Shown piece by piece: positions 51,047 to 60,086 of a DNA stretch of 64,000 nt (position 1 is the first letter of the stretch; each line of letters begins with the position of its first letter). The stretch is from the NCBI GenBank assembly GCA_963724705.1, contig CAVRVS010000004.1, positions 1,426,001 through 1,490,000 of the forward strand, in the 5' to 3' direction. The position numbers and the translations under genes were made by a program. The stretch is from DASQPR01 sp963724705. Lineage in GTDB: Bacteria; Actinomycetota; Actinomycetes; Mycobacteriales; Micromonosporaceae. Under the pieces are notes generated by a model. The model worked only from the letters and a program-made list of their open reading frames with translations. It was not told the origin of the DNA and made no database searches.

Positions 51047-51091
51047 ATGTCTATGCACCATACCGTAACCTCATGCAGGTTTGCCGGTCAA
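51047..51091 (-). promoter_or_regulatory. Candidate arg promoter and operator
   Basis: On the minus strand TTGACC (51086-51091), an 18-bp spacer and TACGGT (51062-51067) form a good promoter ~65 bp before argC. TGCAT half-sites lie in the spacer (GCATGAGG) and just past the -10 (GGTGCATAG), and GTATG/CATAC arms at 51045-51063 flank the likely start site. This is where ArgR would bind, though no canonical ARG box is complete. The rest of 50998-51351 has no gene. Confidence 0.5.
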
Positions 51092-51351
51092 TTTCCGGTG
51101 GGCAATGTCCCATTGAGCGGGAGATGGTTAGCCGCGACCGGTCCGGGTACGCATAACGGCGACGACGGGTAAGCGCCTTCGCGGCCACCGGGACTGCCAT
51201 CAAGTCGATGGTTTTGTCGGTGCCGCATGGCAATGTCGATCGAGGGTCTGAAACCGGATCACGTTGGCGATTGACTGCCCGGCCGTCCTGAGCCGTCCCG
51301 ATCCGACGCCCTCTATGAAGCCGGCGCCCGACCTGGAGAAGGAGATCGCCG

Positions 51352-51696
51352 ATGACCGCCGATACCCGAGGCCTAGCCGAGACCTATTTCGCTGCGTGGA
51401 AGTCGAAAGACTTCGACACGCTCCGGTCGATCCTGGCCGACGACGTGACGTTCCGCGGGCCGATGGGCGAGGCGGACGGCGTCGAGTCCTGCCTGAAGGG
51501 CCTGGCCGCGATGGGCGATCTGATGACCGATCTCGTCATCCAGAAGATCTTCGTCGACGGTGACGACGTGCTGACCTGGTATGACATTCGCACCGCCGCC
51601 ACGCCGCCGATGCCAACGGCGAACTGGAGCCACATCGAACACGGCAAGATCGCGAAGATTCGGGCGACGTTCGACCCACGCCCCATCACCGGCTGA
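51352..51696 (+). CDS. SnoaL/NTF2-like protein
   Basis: The 114-residue protein has the NTF2-like alpha+beta cone pattern: LAETYFAAWKSKDFDTLRSI, then LADDVTFRGPMGEADGVESC and a final sheet (WYDIRTAAT, IEHGKIAKIRATFDP). Family members act as small enzymes or binding proteins; no catalytic pair can be assigned. The ATG has a strong GGAGAAGGAGA site. It diverges from argC and converges on the LuxR regulator. Confidence 0.85.
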   Translation: MTADTRGLAETYFAAWKSKDFDTLRSILADDVTFRGPMGEADGVESCLKGLAAMGDLMTDLVIQKIFVDGDDVLTWYDIRTAATPPMPTANWSHIEHGKIAKIRATFDPRPITG

Positions 51697-51835
51697 GCCG
51701 AACACCGGCTGAGCGATCCCAGGCTAAGCCGATCACGGGCTGAGCTGATGCGCCGGCCGACCGCCACCGGCGCGCAGACGTTACTCGCTAGCAGGAGTCA
51801 CTCGCTCGCAGGACTCACTCGCTCGCGGATGTCTC
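51697..51835. repeat. Short direct repeats at the 3' end of the LuxR gene
   Basis: TCACTCGCTCGCAGGA-like 16-bp units occur about three times (51783-51830) and run into the last codons of the regulator. Before them, CCGGCTGAGC-like words recur (51688-51750). No gene lies here. Confidence 0.6.
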
Positions 51836-54631
51836 CGCGACCGCGTGGCTCAACTGCTCTCGATTGCGGACGCCGAAGCGGCGGTAGAGCCGGGTCAGAT
51901 TCGCTTCGATCGCCTTCACCGACAGGAAGGTCGCGCGCGCGATCTCCCGGTTGGTCGCGCCGCGCCGGACCAGGTCGACGATGCGCGCCTCGGTGTCGGA
52001 CAGGCCGAGCCCTCGGGGACCGTTCAGTTTCGTCAATTCCGCCTCCGCCGCGAGTCGCCACGGGTGTGCCCCGAGTTCGCCGTACCGGCGCGCCGCCTCT
52101 GCGAACGCGTCGCGCGCCGCGCCACGCCGGTGGGCGCGACGCTCGATCGTGCCGAGCGCGTGGTGCGCTCGGGCGATCTCGATGGGAAATGGATGGTCGG
52201 ACCATTGTTCGATGGCCGCCGCGAGCTCGGCCGCGGCCATCCGCGGCTCGCCATCGGCCGACGCGAGCAGGCAACCGGCCCGCGTGAGGCTCAGCATCGC
52301 CGTCTCGCGCTTGAGGTCATCGGCGATCGCGCTCACGTCGGTCAGCACCCGAGCCGCCTCGGCCCGGGCACCGGCGGCGGCGAGAGTCTCGACAAAATCC
52401 GCGTGCCACAGCACGCGGCCCGGGTCGACCTCGCCCCGGCGCACCTCGATGTCGTACGCCCGGCGCATCGGCTCCAGCGCTGCGCCCGGGTCGCCGCCGA
52501 GCATCAACACCTGACCCTGGACGGCGTACGCCATCTTCAGCCATTCCTCGTCGCCGGCCGCGAGGCTCGCATTGACGGCCTCGGACGCATTCCGGCCGGC
52601 CGCTTCGAGATCGCCGCCGTACAGCTCGGCGATCGCGCCGATGACCAGGCCAGGACCCGGCGTCACTTCGAGATCCGCGAACAGCCGCAGGCAGGTGCGC
52701 CCGGCCGCGAGCCCCTCGGCGTAACGCCCGGCTCGCACGTACGCCGAGCAGACGGAGATGAGCACATTGGCGACGTTGCCCACCGAGCCACCGCGGTCCA
52801 CCTCGGCCCGCAACGCCTCGAGTTCGCGCAGCCCGGCGTCCACGTCGCCACGGCGGATCATCGCCGCGGCGTGCTGCTGCCGGATCAGCAACATCTCCGG
52901 GCTGGGCGGCAGCGAGCGGGCGAGGTCGGCGGCCCGGTCGATCAGCGCGTCCGTCTCACCCTCCTCCGGGTTCGTGACGCGGGCGCGCAGCGCCAGAGCG
53001 GCGACGAACGTATGGGTGTCGCCACTCGTCTTGGCCAGATCACGCGCCCGGTCCAGCTCGACGGCGGCGCCGGGCGGATCGCCGTCGTAGACCGCCTTCC
53101 GGCCGCGGTAGAGGTGCACCAGCGCGCCGAGATCCGCCCTCTCACCCGCGTCGAGTGCCGCCGCCTCCAGCAGCGGTCCGGCCTGCGAGTAGTCCTGCCC
53201 CGCGAGATCGATCAGGAGAAGCCGCAGCGCGACCCGGGTCGCCGGATCTGTCGCGACGGTCAGTGCCTCCGTGGCCAGCCGGTTCGCCTCACCGATCATG
53301 CCGGCGGCCTCGGCGAACCGCGCCGCGTCGAGGCGACGCCCCGCCGCGGCACCTCCGTCGACCGTACGGTCGGCGGCCAGTTGGGCAAGGTCGGCGGCGA
53401 TCGCGGGCGCGCCGCGATGGCTCGCCACCACTGCGGCCTCGGACAGAGTGGCGGCCAACGTCTCGTCCGGTTCCGGGCGGGCGAGCGCGAGGTGGCGGGC
53501 GCGTTCGACTGGATCGTCGACCGCCGCGGCTAGCGTTTCGTGTGCCTGCACGCGATCGGAGACCTGAGCGTCGGCATAGACCATTTCCCGGAGCAGTGGA
53601 TGCGTGAAGCGGATCGCGCCGTCGCTGCCGACGGCCGCCACGCCGGCGTCGAGCGCCGCCCGGATGTCAGCAATCGAGCCAGCGCCCGTACGGTCGAGCA
53701 GGTCACGCGTCGGTCGCGCGGCCGCGGCAACGACGATCAGAGCGGCCCGCGTCGGTTCGGGCAGTGCAGCCAGGCGCGCGACGAGCAGGTCGCGAAGCTT
53801 GTCCGGAACAGGCAGCGGCTCGTCGAGCGCGATCGGTTCGCCGCGCTCGGCGATGGCACGGCCGAGTTCGAGCGCGAAGAGTGGATTGCCGCCGCACGCG
53901 GCGTGCACCCGCAGGATGGCCGAGCGATTGATCCGATCGCCGAACCGCTGTCGCAACAGGTCGGCGACGTCATCGGCGCCGAGCGGCGGCAGCGTGACCT
54001 CGTGACATGGCGGCGGGCACAGGTCGGCTCGGGCGACCGATTCGTAGCCACTGATCCGCGCGGCCGCAATCATCTGCACCGGCAGCCCGGATAGTCGGCG
54101 GGCTACGAAGCGCAGCACCCCGGCGCTCGGCTCGTCGACCCACGGCAGATCGTCGATGACGAACAGCACCGGATGCCGGCTGGACAGCACGCGGAGCAAC
54201 TCCAGCACCGCCAGTCGTACGGCCAGCTCGTCCTGTGCCGTCGTCGGAGTCGCGGTGCGCAGGAGCGCGGCGTCGAGGGCCGCGCGGAGGTGGCCGCGGA
54301 GCACGACACCGTGATCCGCGAGGACCTTGCCAAAGAGATCGACCAGTGTCAGGTACGGCAGGCCCGACTCGACCTCGGCCGCCGCGACCCGCAGAACGAG
54401 CGCATCCGGGCGCTGCTGCGCCAACGAGTCGAGGAGGGTCGACTTGCCGATCCCGGCGGGGCCGCGCAGGAGCACGCTGCCACCCTCGGCGAGCAGGTCA
54501 ACGACGTGGTTCTGGATCTCGACCCGGCCGACGGGAGCAACGAGACGCTGGCGCGGCGCGTGCGGCACTCGCCCAGCCCGTCGAGCCGACGGCAGCGGCT
54601 CGGCCGGCCGATGCGCGGACAGTGCGGACAT
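51815..54631 (-). CDS. Large ATP-binding LuxR-family (LAL) transcriptional regulator
   Basis: The 938-residue regulator has an N-terminal AAA/STAND ATPase domain (Walker A GPAGIGKST at 57-65, Walker B VLFVIDDLPWVDEP), a long middle of TPR-like helical repeats (about residues 370-860) and a C-terminal LuxR helix-turn-helix (GLSDTEARIVDLVRRGATNR through IEANLTRLYRRFGVRNR). Such MalT-like proteins are activated by an inducer and ATP. ATG 54631 has GGAGGTGAAGGGG upstream. It is a candidate controller of the adjacent amidohydrolase; the inducer is unknown. The frame is intact over 2.8 kb. Confidence 0.93.
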   Translation of the reverse strand: MSALSAHRPAEPLPSARRAGRVPHAPRQRLVAPVGRVEIQNHVVDLLAEGGSVLLRGPAGIGKSTLLDSLAQQRPDALVLRVAAAEVESGLPYLTLVDLFGKVLADHGVVLRGHLRAALDAALLRTATPTTAQDELAVRLAVLELLRVLSSRHPVLFVIDDLPWVDEPSAGVLRFVARRLSGLPVQMIAAARISGYESVARADLCPPPCHEVTLPPLGADDVADLLRQRFGDRINRSAILRVHAACGGNPLFALELGRAIAERGEPIALDEPLPVPDKLRDLLVARLAALPEPTRAALIVVAAAARPTRDLLDRTGAGSIADIRAALDAGVAAVGSDGAIRFTHPLLREMVYADAQVSDRVQAHETLAAAVDDPVERARHLALARPEPDETLAATLSEAAVVASHRGAPAIAADLAQLAADRTVDGGAAAGRRLDAARFAEAAGMIGEANRLATEALTVATDPATRVALRLLLIDLAGQDYSQAGPLLEAAALDAGERADLGALVHLYRGRKAVYDGDPPGAAVELDRARDLAKTSGDTHTFVAALALRARVTNPEEGETDALIDRAADLARSLPPSPEMLLIRQQHAAAMIRRGDVDAGLRELEALRAEVDRGGSVGNVANVLISVCSAYVRAGRYAEGLAAGRTCLRLFADLEVTPGPGLVIGAIAELYGGDLEAAGRNASEAVNASLAAGDEEWLKMAYAVQGQVLMLGGDPGAALEPMRRAYDIEVRRGEVDPGRVLWHADFVETLAAAGARAEAARVLTDVSAIADDLKRETAMLSLTRAGCLLASADGEPRMAAAELAAAIEQWSDHPFPIEIARAHHALGTIERRAHRRGAARDAFAEAARRYGELGAHPWRLAAEAELTKLNGPRGLGLSDTEARIVDLVRRGATNREIARATFLSVKAIEANLTRLYRRFGVRNREQLSHAVAETSASE

Positions 54632-54743
54632 CTACCCCTTCACCTCCCCCGCCGATCTCGCTGTGACATGGGCGCGCCACGGTCGCCGGCGGTGTGGGTC
54701 GTCCGCGTGGGCGGACTCACGCGTCGATGACCCGCACGACCGG

Positions 54744-55961
54744 TCAGCCCTTGACGCGCTGCCCGGACCGCCATACGCCGGTGATGTGTTCTGTCTTTAC
54801 AAAGACGGATAGGTCGTCGGTTGGGTTCACGTCGAGCGTGATGACATCCGCGTCGTACCCAGCTTGGAGCTGTCCCGAACGTGGCGCCTGTGGCCCGAGC
54901 GTGTCCGGCCCGCTTGCGGTGGCGGCCTCGATCGCCTCCAGTGCCGTGAACCCGCACTCGCCCAGCAGCGGAAGCTCCCGTCCGTTGCGCCCCCAGGCTC
55001 CCGGACCGCCGCCGGCCCGCAGCGCGAGATCGGTGCCCATCGCTACACGTACGCCGGTCTCATGCGCCAGGGCCACAGCACCGCGGTGGATGTCCGCGAT
55101 CGCGTCGAGTTTTGCCTGGGCATAGGGCGGCGCGGCGCGACTGGTCCGGATGTCCTCCACGATCGTGCGGGTCGGCACCAGGATCGCGCCCGTCTCACGC
55201 ATCGCCGCCGCCGACTCCTCGTCGAGATATGTCCCGTGCTCGATCGTGCGTACGCCGGCTTCGATCGCGGCCATGATGCCGGGCTTGCCGTGGCAGTGCG
55301 CCGCCACCACGCGATCGGCCATCCCGGCGACCTCGACGATCGCCCGCAACTCGGCCACCGTGAACTGCTGGTGGATCGGGTCGTCGATCTCGGACAGGAC
55401 ACCACCCGACGCGCACACCTTGATCACGCGCGCGTTCAGGCGCAGTTGCTCCCGTGCGGCCTTCGCGCATTCGGCCGGACCGTCGCAGAGCCGACCTTCG
55501 GGCATCTCGTGCACCCAGGCCAGCGGATAACTATGCAGATCGCCGTGGCCACCGGTCGTCGACAGGATGCCGCCGGCGGCGTAGATCGACGGGCCGGCGA
55601 CGGTCCCCTCATCGACCGCGCGGGCCAGGTGGACACCGAGGCCGCCCATCTCGCGGACGCTCGTGACGCCGGCGTCGAGCGCTGCGCGAAGGTCGGCGGC
55701 CGCGCGCACCGCGCGCAGCGGCAGCGACTCGAGCGGCAGCCGGTTCAGGTCGAGGGACGTGCCACCCATCAGGTGGGTATGGCAGTCCCACAGCCCCGGC
55801 ATGACTGCCGCTGCCGAAACGACTGTCGCATCCGGAGTGTCCGGTGCATCGGCCGACGGGCCGGCGAACGAAATCGCCGACCCGTCAAGCACCACGACGC
55901 CGTCATCGACGGGCGCGCCACGCCCCGGCACCAGCACGTTCGCTTCAATGCGCACCCGCAT
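54744..55961 (-). CDS. Metal-dependent amidohydrolase (imidazolonepropionase/prolidase-like)
   Basis: The 405-residue TIM-barrel hydrolase has the HxH motif CHTHLM, the bridging Lys in VIKVCASGG, metal His in AHCHGK and IEHGTYLDEES, and Asp in MGTDLAL. This matches the Xaa-Pro/Xaa-Arg dipeptidase-like branch of amidohydrolases. The substrate is not determined. GTG/ATG near 55961 starts the protein at the small N-terminal beta-domain. It lies 174 bp past pheT and 112 bp before the LuxR gene. Confidence 0.9.
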   Translation of the reverse strand: MRVRIEANVLVPGRGAPVDDGVVVLDGSAISFAGPSADAPDTPDATVVSAAAVMPGLWDCHTHLMGGTSLDLNRLPLESLPLRAVRAAADLRAALDAGVTSVREMGGLGVHLARAVDEGTVAGPSIYAAGGILSTTGGHGDLHSYPLAWVHEMPEGRLCDGPAECAKAAREQLRLNARVIKVCASGGVLSEIDDPIHQQFTVAELRAIVEVAGMADRVVAAHCHGKPGIMAAIEAGVRTIEHGTYLDEESAAAMRETGAILVPTRTIVEDIRTSRAAPPYAQAKLDAIADIHRGAVALAHETGVRVAMGTDLALRAGGGPGAWGRNGRELPLLGECGFTALEAIEAATASGPDTLGPQAPRSGQLQAGYDADVITLDVNPTDDLSVFVKTEHITGVWRSGQRVKG

Positions 55962-56135
55962 GAGCGCTAGCTAACCCGCTCGTCCCAGTGCTGGCAAGTC
56001 CCATCGGATCCGATCGTTACGCAGGTGCGACGCCTGCGTATCGGCCCATCTGCGTACCTGGTAGTTGTCTTACGATCTTGGCCCGGCGAAGCCGGGTTCG
56101 GCCCGGCCGGAGAGCACCCCGCAGGTGGACGACGG

Positions 56136-58661
56136 CTAACGCAATGTCGCACCGAACCGGTCGGCTGCCACTGCCACCGCGGCATCCCGCGCCGCGATCG
56201 CCTCCTCGCCGGTGAGCGTCCGATCCGGTGCCCGGAACGCCAGGCTGTACGCGAGCGATTTGCGGCTTGCTCCCAGCGTGTCCGATGTGTAGACATCGAA
56301 CAGACGCACGGATTCCAACAGCGGTCCGGCGCCGTCGACGAGCGCGGACCGCACGTCGCCGGCCGGTGTGGACGCGTCGACGACCAGCGCCACATCGATC
56401 AGTGCCGGCGGGTACGTGGAGAACCGCGGCGCCTCGGTGATGCCCGGCAACGGGATCGCGTCGAGATTCACTTCCATGGCACACGTACGCGCCGGGATCG
56501 ACAGAGCGGCACAGACCTCGGGATGGAGCTCGCCCGCGTAGCCGACGACAAGGTCGCGCCCGTCGACATCGGGCACGACGATCTCGGCACACCGGCCGGG
56601 ATGCCAGGGCGCCTGCCGCCCGGCGCGTACGGTCGCGGTGGCTCCGGCCGCCGTGACGGTCAGGCGCGCCGCTTCGACGGCATCCGACCAGTCGGCCCCG
56701 CGGGCCGGACCCCACCAGCCGGCCAACTCGACATCGCCGCAGTACATCGCGGCGACGTGCCGCGGCTGGTCCGGCAGCGAGGCGTCCACCGCCGCCAACT
56801 CGTCGTCGGTCGGCCGATGGTCGACGCCGAGCGGCGGCGGCGCCGGGGCATCCACCGACGCCAGGAACACCAGGCCGATCTCGTACAACGCGAGGTCGCG
56901 AAGGTCGCGTCCACGGTTGCGGCGCAGCGTCGCGGCGAGGCCGGGTAGCAACGTCGTACGCATCAGCGGTTCCTTGTCCGACAGCGGATTCGCCAGGCGT
57001 ACGGCGACCCGGCGCGGATCGTCGGCGCCGAGGCCGAGCGAATCCAGGACCTCGGGCGACAGGAACGGGTAGGAGATGACCTCGACCAGTCCACGCTCGG
57101 CCAGAGCCCGGCCGACCGTACGCCGGCGGAGCTGGTCCGCGGTCAGCCCGTTGCTCGGCTGGACCGGCGGCAGCACGCTCGGCACCCGGTCGTACCCGGA
57201 CAGCCGGATGACCTCCTCGACGAGCTCGATCGGCTCGGTGAGGTCGGGCCGCCACGTCGGGGGTACCACGCGCAGCGTGTCGCCGTCCTCGGTGACAACA
57301 CAGCCGAGGTCGGCGAGCAGGCGCGCCGCCGTACCGGCCGGGTAGTCGACCCCGGCGATGCGCGACGGATGGCCGACCGCCATCTGGATCTCGGCCCGCG
57401 CCACGACGGTGTCCACATCGGTGACGCCCGCGTCGACCGTGCCGCCGCCGTAGCGGGTCAGTAGTTCGACCGCACGCGCGGCCGCGACCGTCGTGAGAGC
57501 CGGGTCGACACCGCGCTCGAACCGCTTGGACGCCTCGGACGGCAGCTTGTGCCGCCGAGCGGTGTGCGCGATCGCGAGCGGTGCCCAATGAGCGGCCTCG
57601 AACAGCACGTCGGTCGTATCGTCGGCCACCTCGGTCGAGGCGCCACCCATCACCGCGGCGAGCGAGATGACGCCGGACTCGTCGGCTATCACGATGTCGT
57701 CGCGGTCGAGCGTGCGCAACGTGGCGTCCAGCGTCGCCAGCGTCTCGCCGTCCACGGCCCGCCGGACCACGAGCGGGCCCCGCAGTCGGTTCAGGTCAAA
57801 CGCGTGCATTGGCTGGCCGAGGTCGAGCATCAGATAGTTCGTGATGTCGACGATCAGCGAGATCGGTCGCATGCCGGCGTGGATCAGGCGGGTCTTCATC
57901 CACTCCGGGCTGGCCGCGGTCGGGTCAACGCCACGTACGGTCACTGCGGTGAAGCGGTCGCAGCCGCGCTCGTCGAGCACCTGCACCGGGTATCCGCCCG
58001 CGGTCGCCGACACCGGAGTGATCGCCGCGGCCGGATCCGTGTACGGCAGCTCGAGCGAGTGCGCGAGCTCCCGCGCGACGCCCCGAGCGGAGAAGCAGTA
58101 GCCGCGGTCCGGCGTGATGGCGAGCTCGACGACGACGTCATCCAGCCCGACCACCGGCCGTGCGTCATCGCCCGGCCGTACGGCGACACCGTCGACGGCG
58201 GCATCCGGTGGCAGCACGATGATGCCGGCGTGGTCCTCCCCGATGCCGAGCTCGCGCGCCGAGCAGATCATGCCGTCGGAGAGCCGGCCGTACGTCTGCC
58301 GGGACGCGATCGCGAAGTCTCCGGGCAGCACGCTGCCGGGCAGCGCGACCACGACGAGATCGCCGGTGGCGAAGTTGGTCGCGCCGCAGACGATCGACTG
58401 TGGTTCGCCCGGGGTCGAGCCCAGGGCACCGACGTCGACCTGGCAGTGCCGGATCGGCTTCTTGAAGCCGGTCAGGTCATCGATCCCGAGCACCCGCCCG
58501 ACGACGAGCGGCCCGGCGACCGTCGCCCGCAGATCGACGATCTCCTCGACTTCGAGACCGACCCGGACGAGCGCCTTCTCCACCCGATCCGGGTCGGCCA
58601 GCACCGTCGGATCACCGGACGCGTCGACATAGTCGCGCAACCACGAAATGGGCATACGCAT
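56136..58661 (-). CDS. pheT: Phenylalanyl-tRNA synthetase beta subunit
   Basis: PheT forms the alpha2-beta2 enzyme with PheS. The 841-residue protein starts MRMPISWLRDYVD and has the tRNA-binding domain (about residues 40-155), B3/B4 editing domain, B5 domain, the catalytic-like core and a C-terminal anticodon-binding FDX-ACB domain (PRFSTYPPALIDVALVVD onward). The full length is intact. It lies 6 bp after pheS. Confidence 0.97.
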   Translation of the reverse strand: MRMPISWLRDYVDASGDPTVLADPDRVEKALVRVGLEVEEIVDLRATVAGPLVVGRVLGIDDLTGFKKPIRHCQVDVGALGSTPGEPQSIVCGATNFATGDLVVVALPGSVLPGDFAIASRQTYGRLSDGMICSARELGIGEDHAGIIVLPPDAAVDGVAVRPGDDARPVVGLDDVVVELAITPDRGYCFSARGVARELAHSLELPYTDPAAAITPVSATAGGYPVQVLDERGCDRFTAVTVRGVDPTAASPEWMKTRLIHAGMRPISLIVDITNYLMLDLGQPMHAFDLNRLRGPLVVRRAVDGETLATLDATLRTLDRDDIVIADESGVISLAAVMGGASTEVADDTTDVLFEAAHWAPLAIAHTARRHKLPSEASKRFERGVDPALTTVAAARAVELLTRYGGGTVDAGVTDVDTVVARAEIQMAVGHPSRIAGVDYPAGTAARLLADLGCVVTEDGDTLRVVPPTWRPDLTEPIELVEEVIRLSGYDRVPSVLPPVQPSNGLTADQLRRRTVGRALAERGLVEVISYPFLSPEVLDSLGLGADDPRRVAVRLANPLSDKEPLMRTTLLPGLAATLRRNRGRDLRDLALYEIGLVFLASVDAPAPPPLGVDHRPTDDELAAVDASLPDQPRHVAAMYCGDVELAGWWGPARGADWSDAVEAARLTVTAAGATATVRAGRQAPWHPGRCAEIVVPDVDGRDLVVGYAGELHPEVCAALSIPARTCAMEVNLDAIPLPGITEAPRFSTYPPALIDVALVVDASTPAGDVRSALVDGAGPLLESVRLFDVYTSDTLGASRKSLAYSLAFRAPDRTLTGEEAIAARDAAVAVAADRFGATLR

Positions 58662-58667
58662 AGCCGG

Positions 58668-59786
58668 TCAGACCTCCATCCCGAAGCCGCGCGTGAAGCG
58701 CACGTCTCCCTCGACGATGTCCCGCATGTCGGGGACGCCGTTGCGGAACATCAGCGTGCGCTCGATGCCCATGCCGAACGCGAATCCCGTGTAGACATCC
58801 GGATCGATCCCGCATGCCTGCAGGACGTGTGGATGGACCATGCCGCAGCCACCCCACTCGGTCCAGCGCGGACCGTCGCGGTGCTGCGCGTAGTAGACGT
58901 CGAACTCCGCCGACGGTTCGGTGAACGGGAAGTACGACGGTCGCCACCGCGTCCGCGCGTCCGCGCCGAACATCGCGCGGGCGAAATGGTCGAGCGTCCC
59001 CTTGAGATGCGCCATCGTGATGCCCTTGTCCACCACGAGTCCCTCGACCTGGTGGAACACCGGGGTGTGGGTCGCGTCCAGCTCATCGGTGCGGTACGTC
59101 CGGCCCGGGCACACGATGGCGATCGGCGGCTGCTCGGCCAGCATGACCCGCGCCTGTACCGGCGACGTGTGCGTCCGCAGCACGAGTCCGCTGCCCGTCT
59201 CCACCGCCGGCAGCGGCGGCAGGCCGCCGCCCTCGGCGACACGCTGGGCCGCCGCCACGTAGAACGTGTCCATCATGGTGCGAGCCGGATGGTCCGGCAC
59301 GAAGTTCAGCGCGTCGAAGTTGTGCCACTCCGACTCGACCTCCGGGCCTTCCGCGATCTCGTACCCCATGCCGATGAACAGGTCGCCGATGTGCTCCATC
59401 AGAGTGGTCAAGGGATGCCGGGCGCCGCGAGCGCGCCGGTCGGTAGGCAGGGTCACGTCGACCCATTCCTCGGCGAGCACCCGCTGCGCTGCCTCGGCGG
59501 CCAGCGCCGCGTGCCGGAGGTCGTAGGCGTTCTGGATCGCCTGACGCGCCGCGTTCACCCGGGCGCCGGCGTCGGCCTTCGCGGCCGGCGGTAACGCGCC
59601 GATCTCCCGGCGGGCGAGCGAGACCGGCGCGCGGTCGCCGAGGTGCGGCGGCTTCAACGCGGTCAGCGCGGCGACGTCGGTCGCGCTCGCGAACGCCTTG
59701 TCCGCGGAGGCGACGGCGTCGTCGAGCGCCGCCGGGGCGAGCAGCGCAGCCTGCTTCGGGTCGTACGGATCATTGCGATAGGTCAT
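58668..59786 (-). CDS. pheS: Phenylalanyl-tRNA synthetase alpha subunit
   Basis: The 372-residue class II synthetase has an N-terminal coiled coil, HPLTTLMEHIGDLFIGMGYE, motif 2 region TEPSAEFDVYYA and motif 3 FAFGMGIERTLM. The ATG at 59786 has a GGGAGA ribosome-binding site 5 bases upstream. First of the pheST operon. Confidence 0.97.
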   Translation of the reverse strand: MTYRNDPYDPKQAALLAPAALDDAVASADKAFASATDVAALTALKPPHLGDRAPVSLARREIGALPPAAKADAGARVNAARQAIQNAYDLRHAALAAEAAQRVLAEEWVDVTLPTDRRARGARHPLTTLMEHIGDLFIGMGYEIAEGPEVESEWHNFDALNFVPDHPARTMMDTFYVAAAQRVAEGGGLPPLPAVETGSGLVLRTHTSPVQARVMLAEQPPIAIVCPGRTYRTDELDATHTPVFHQVEGLVVDKGITMAHLKGTLDHFARAMFGADARTRWRPSYFPFTEPSAEFDVYYAQHRDGPRWTEWGGCGMVHPHVLQACGIDPDVYTGFAFGMGIERTLMFRNGVPDMRDIVEGDVRFTRGFGMEV

Positions 59787-59810
59787 CGGTTCTCCCGCTG
59801 TGCTTCCAAA

Positions 59811-59875
59811 AGCGCCTGGACCGACGGTCGGCGCACGGTTCTTTCCAGAGCGCCTGGACCCGACGGTCGGCGCAC
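59811..59875 (-). repeat. Direct repeat in the pheS leader
   Basis: AGCGCCTGGACCGACGGTCG followed by GCGCAC occurs at 59811-59836 and, with one extra C, at 59849-59875. Each copy contains a CCGACGGTCGG palindrome, so the transcript could fold into two alternative hairpins just before the pheS ribosome-binding site. Confidence 0.75.
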
Positions 59876-59974
59876 CGTCCCTGATCGTGATATGGGAGGG
59901 TGCACATGCAGGCGCGCGAGCGGCGGAGCCGCAGCCCGCCGGTGCGGGAGCCGAACGGAAGGGTCAGATCCGCG

Positions 59975-59994
59975 GCCCGCCGACAACGGCGGGC
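59975..59994 (-). terminator. Hairpin between the rRNA methyltransferase and pheS
   Basis: A perfect 8-bp GC stem (GCCCGCCG with its complement) and a 4-base loop lie ~95 bp past the methyltransferase stop. There is no U-tract. It may end the infC operon or act in the pheS leader. The rest of the 300-bp gap has only the repeat noted separately. Confidence 0.45.
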
Positions 59995-60086
59995 TCGGTA
60001 AACGAGTGCATCCACGCGTTCACGGCGAATCGAACTCCTTCGGGAGATGGATGAACACCACCATGCTACCGGGTCACCCGAACGGT

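Noticed and set aside
57549..59594. A 681-codon plus-strand frame opposite pheT and pheS
   Set aside because: Antisense shadow of two certain genes; Arg/His/Asp-rich with no family features.
59787..60086. T-box riboswitch before pheS
   Set aside because: No T-box sequence or specifier-loop structure is visible; only hairpins and a direct repeat.
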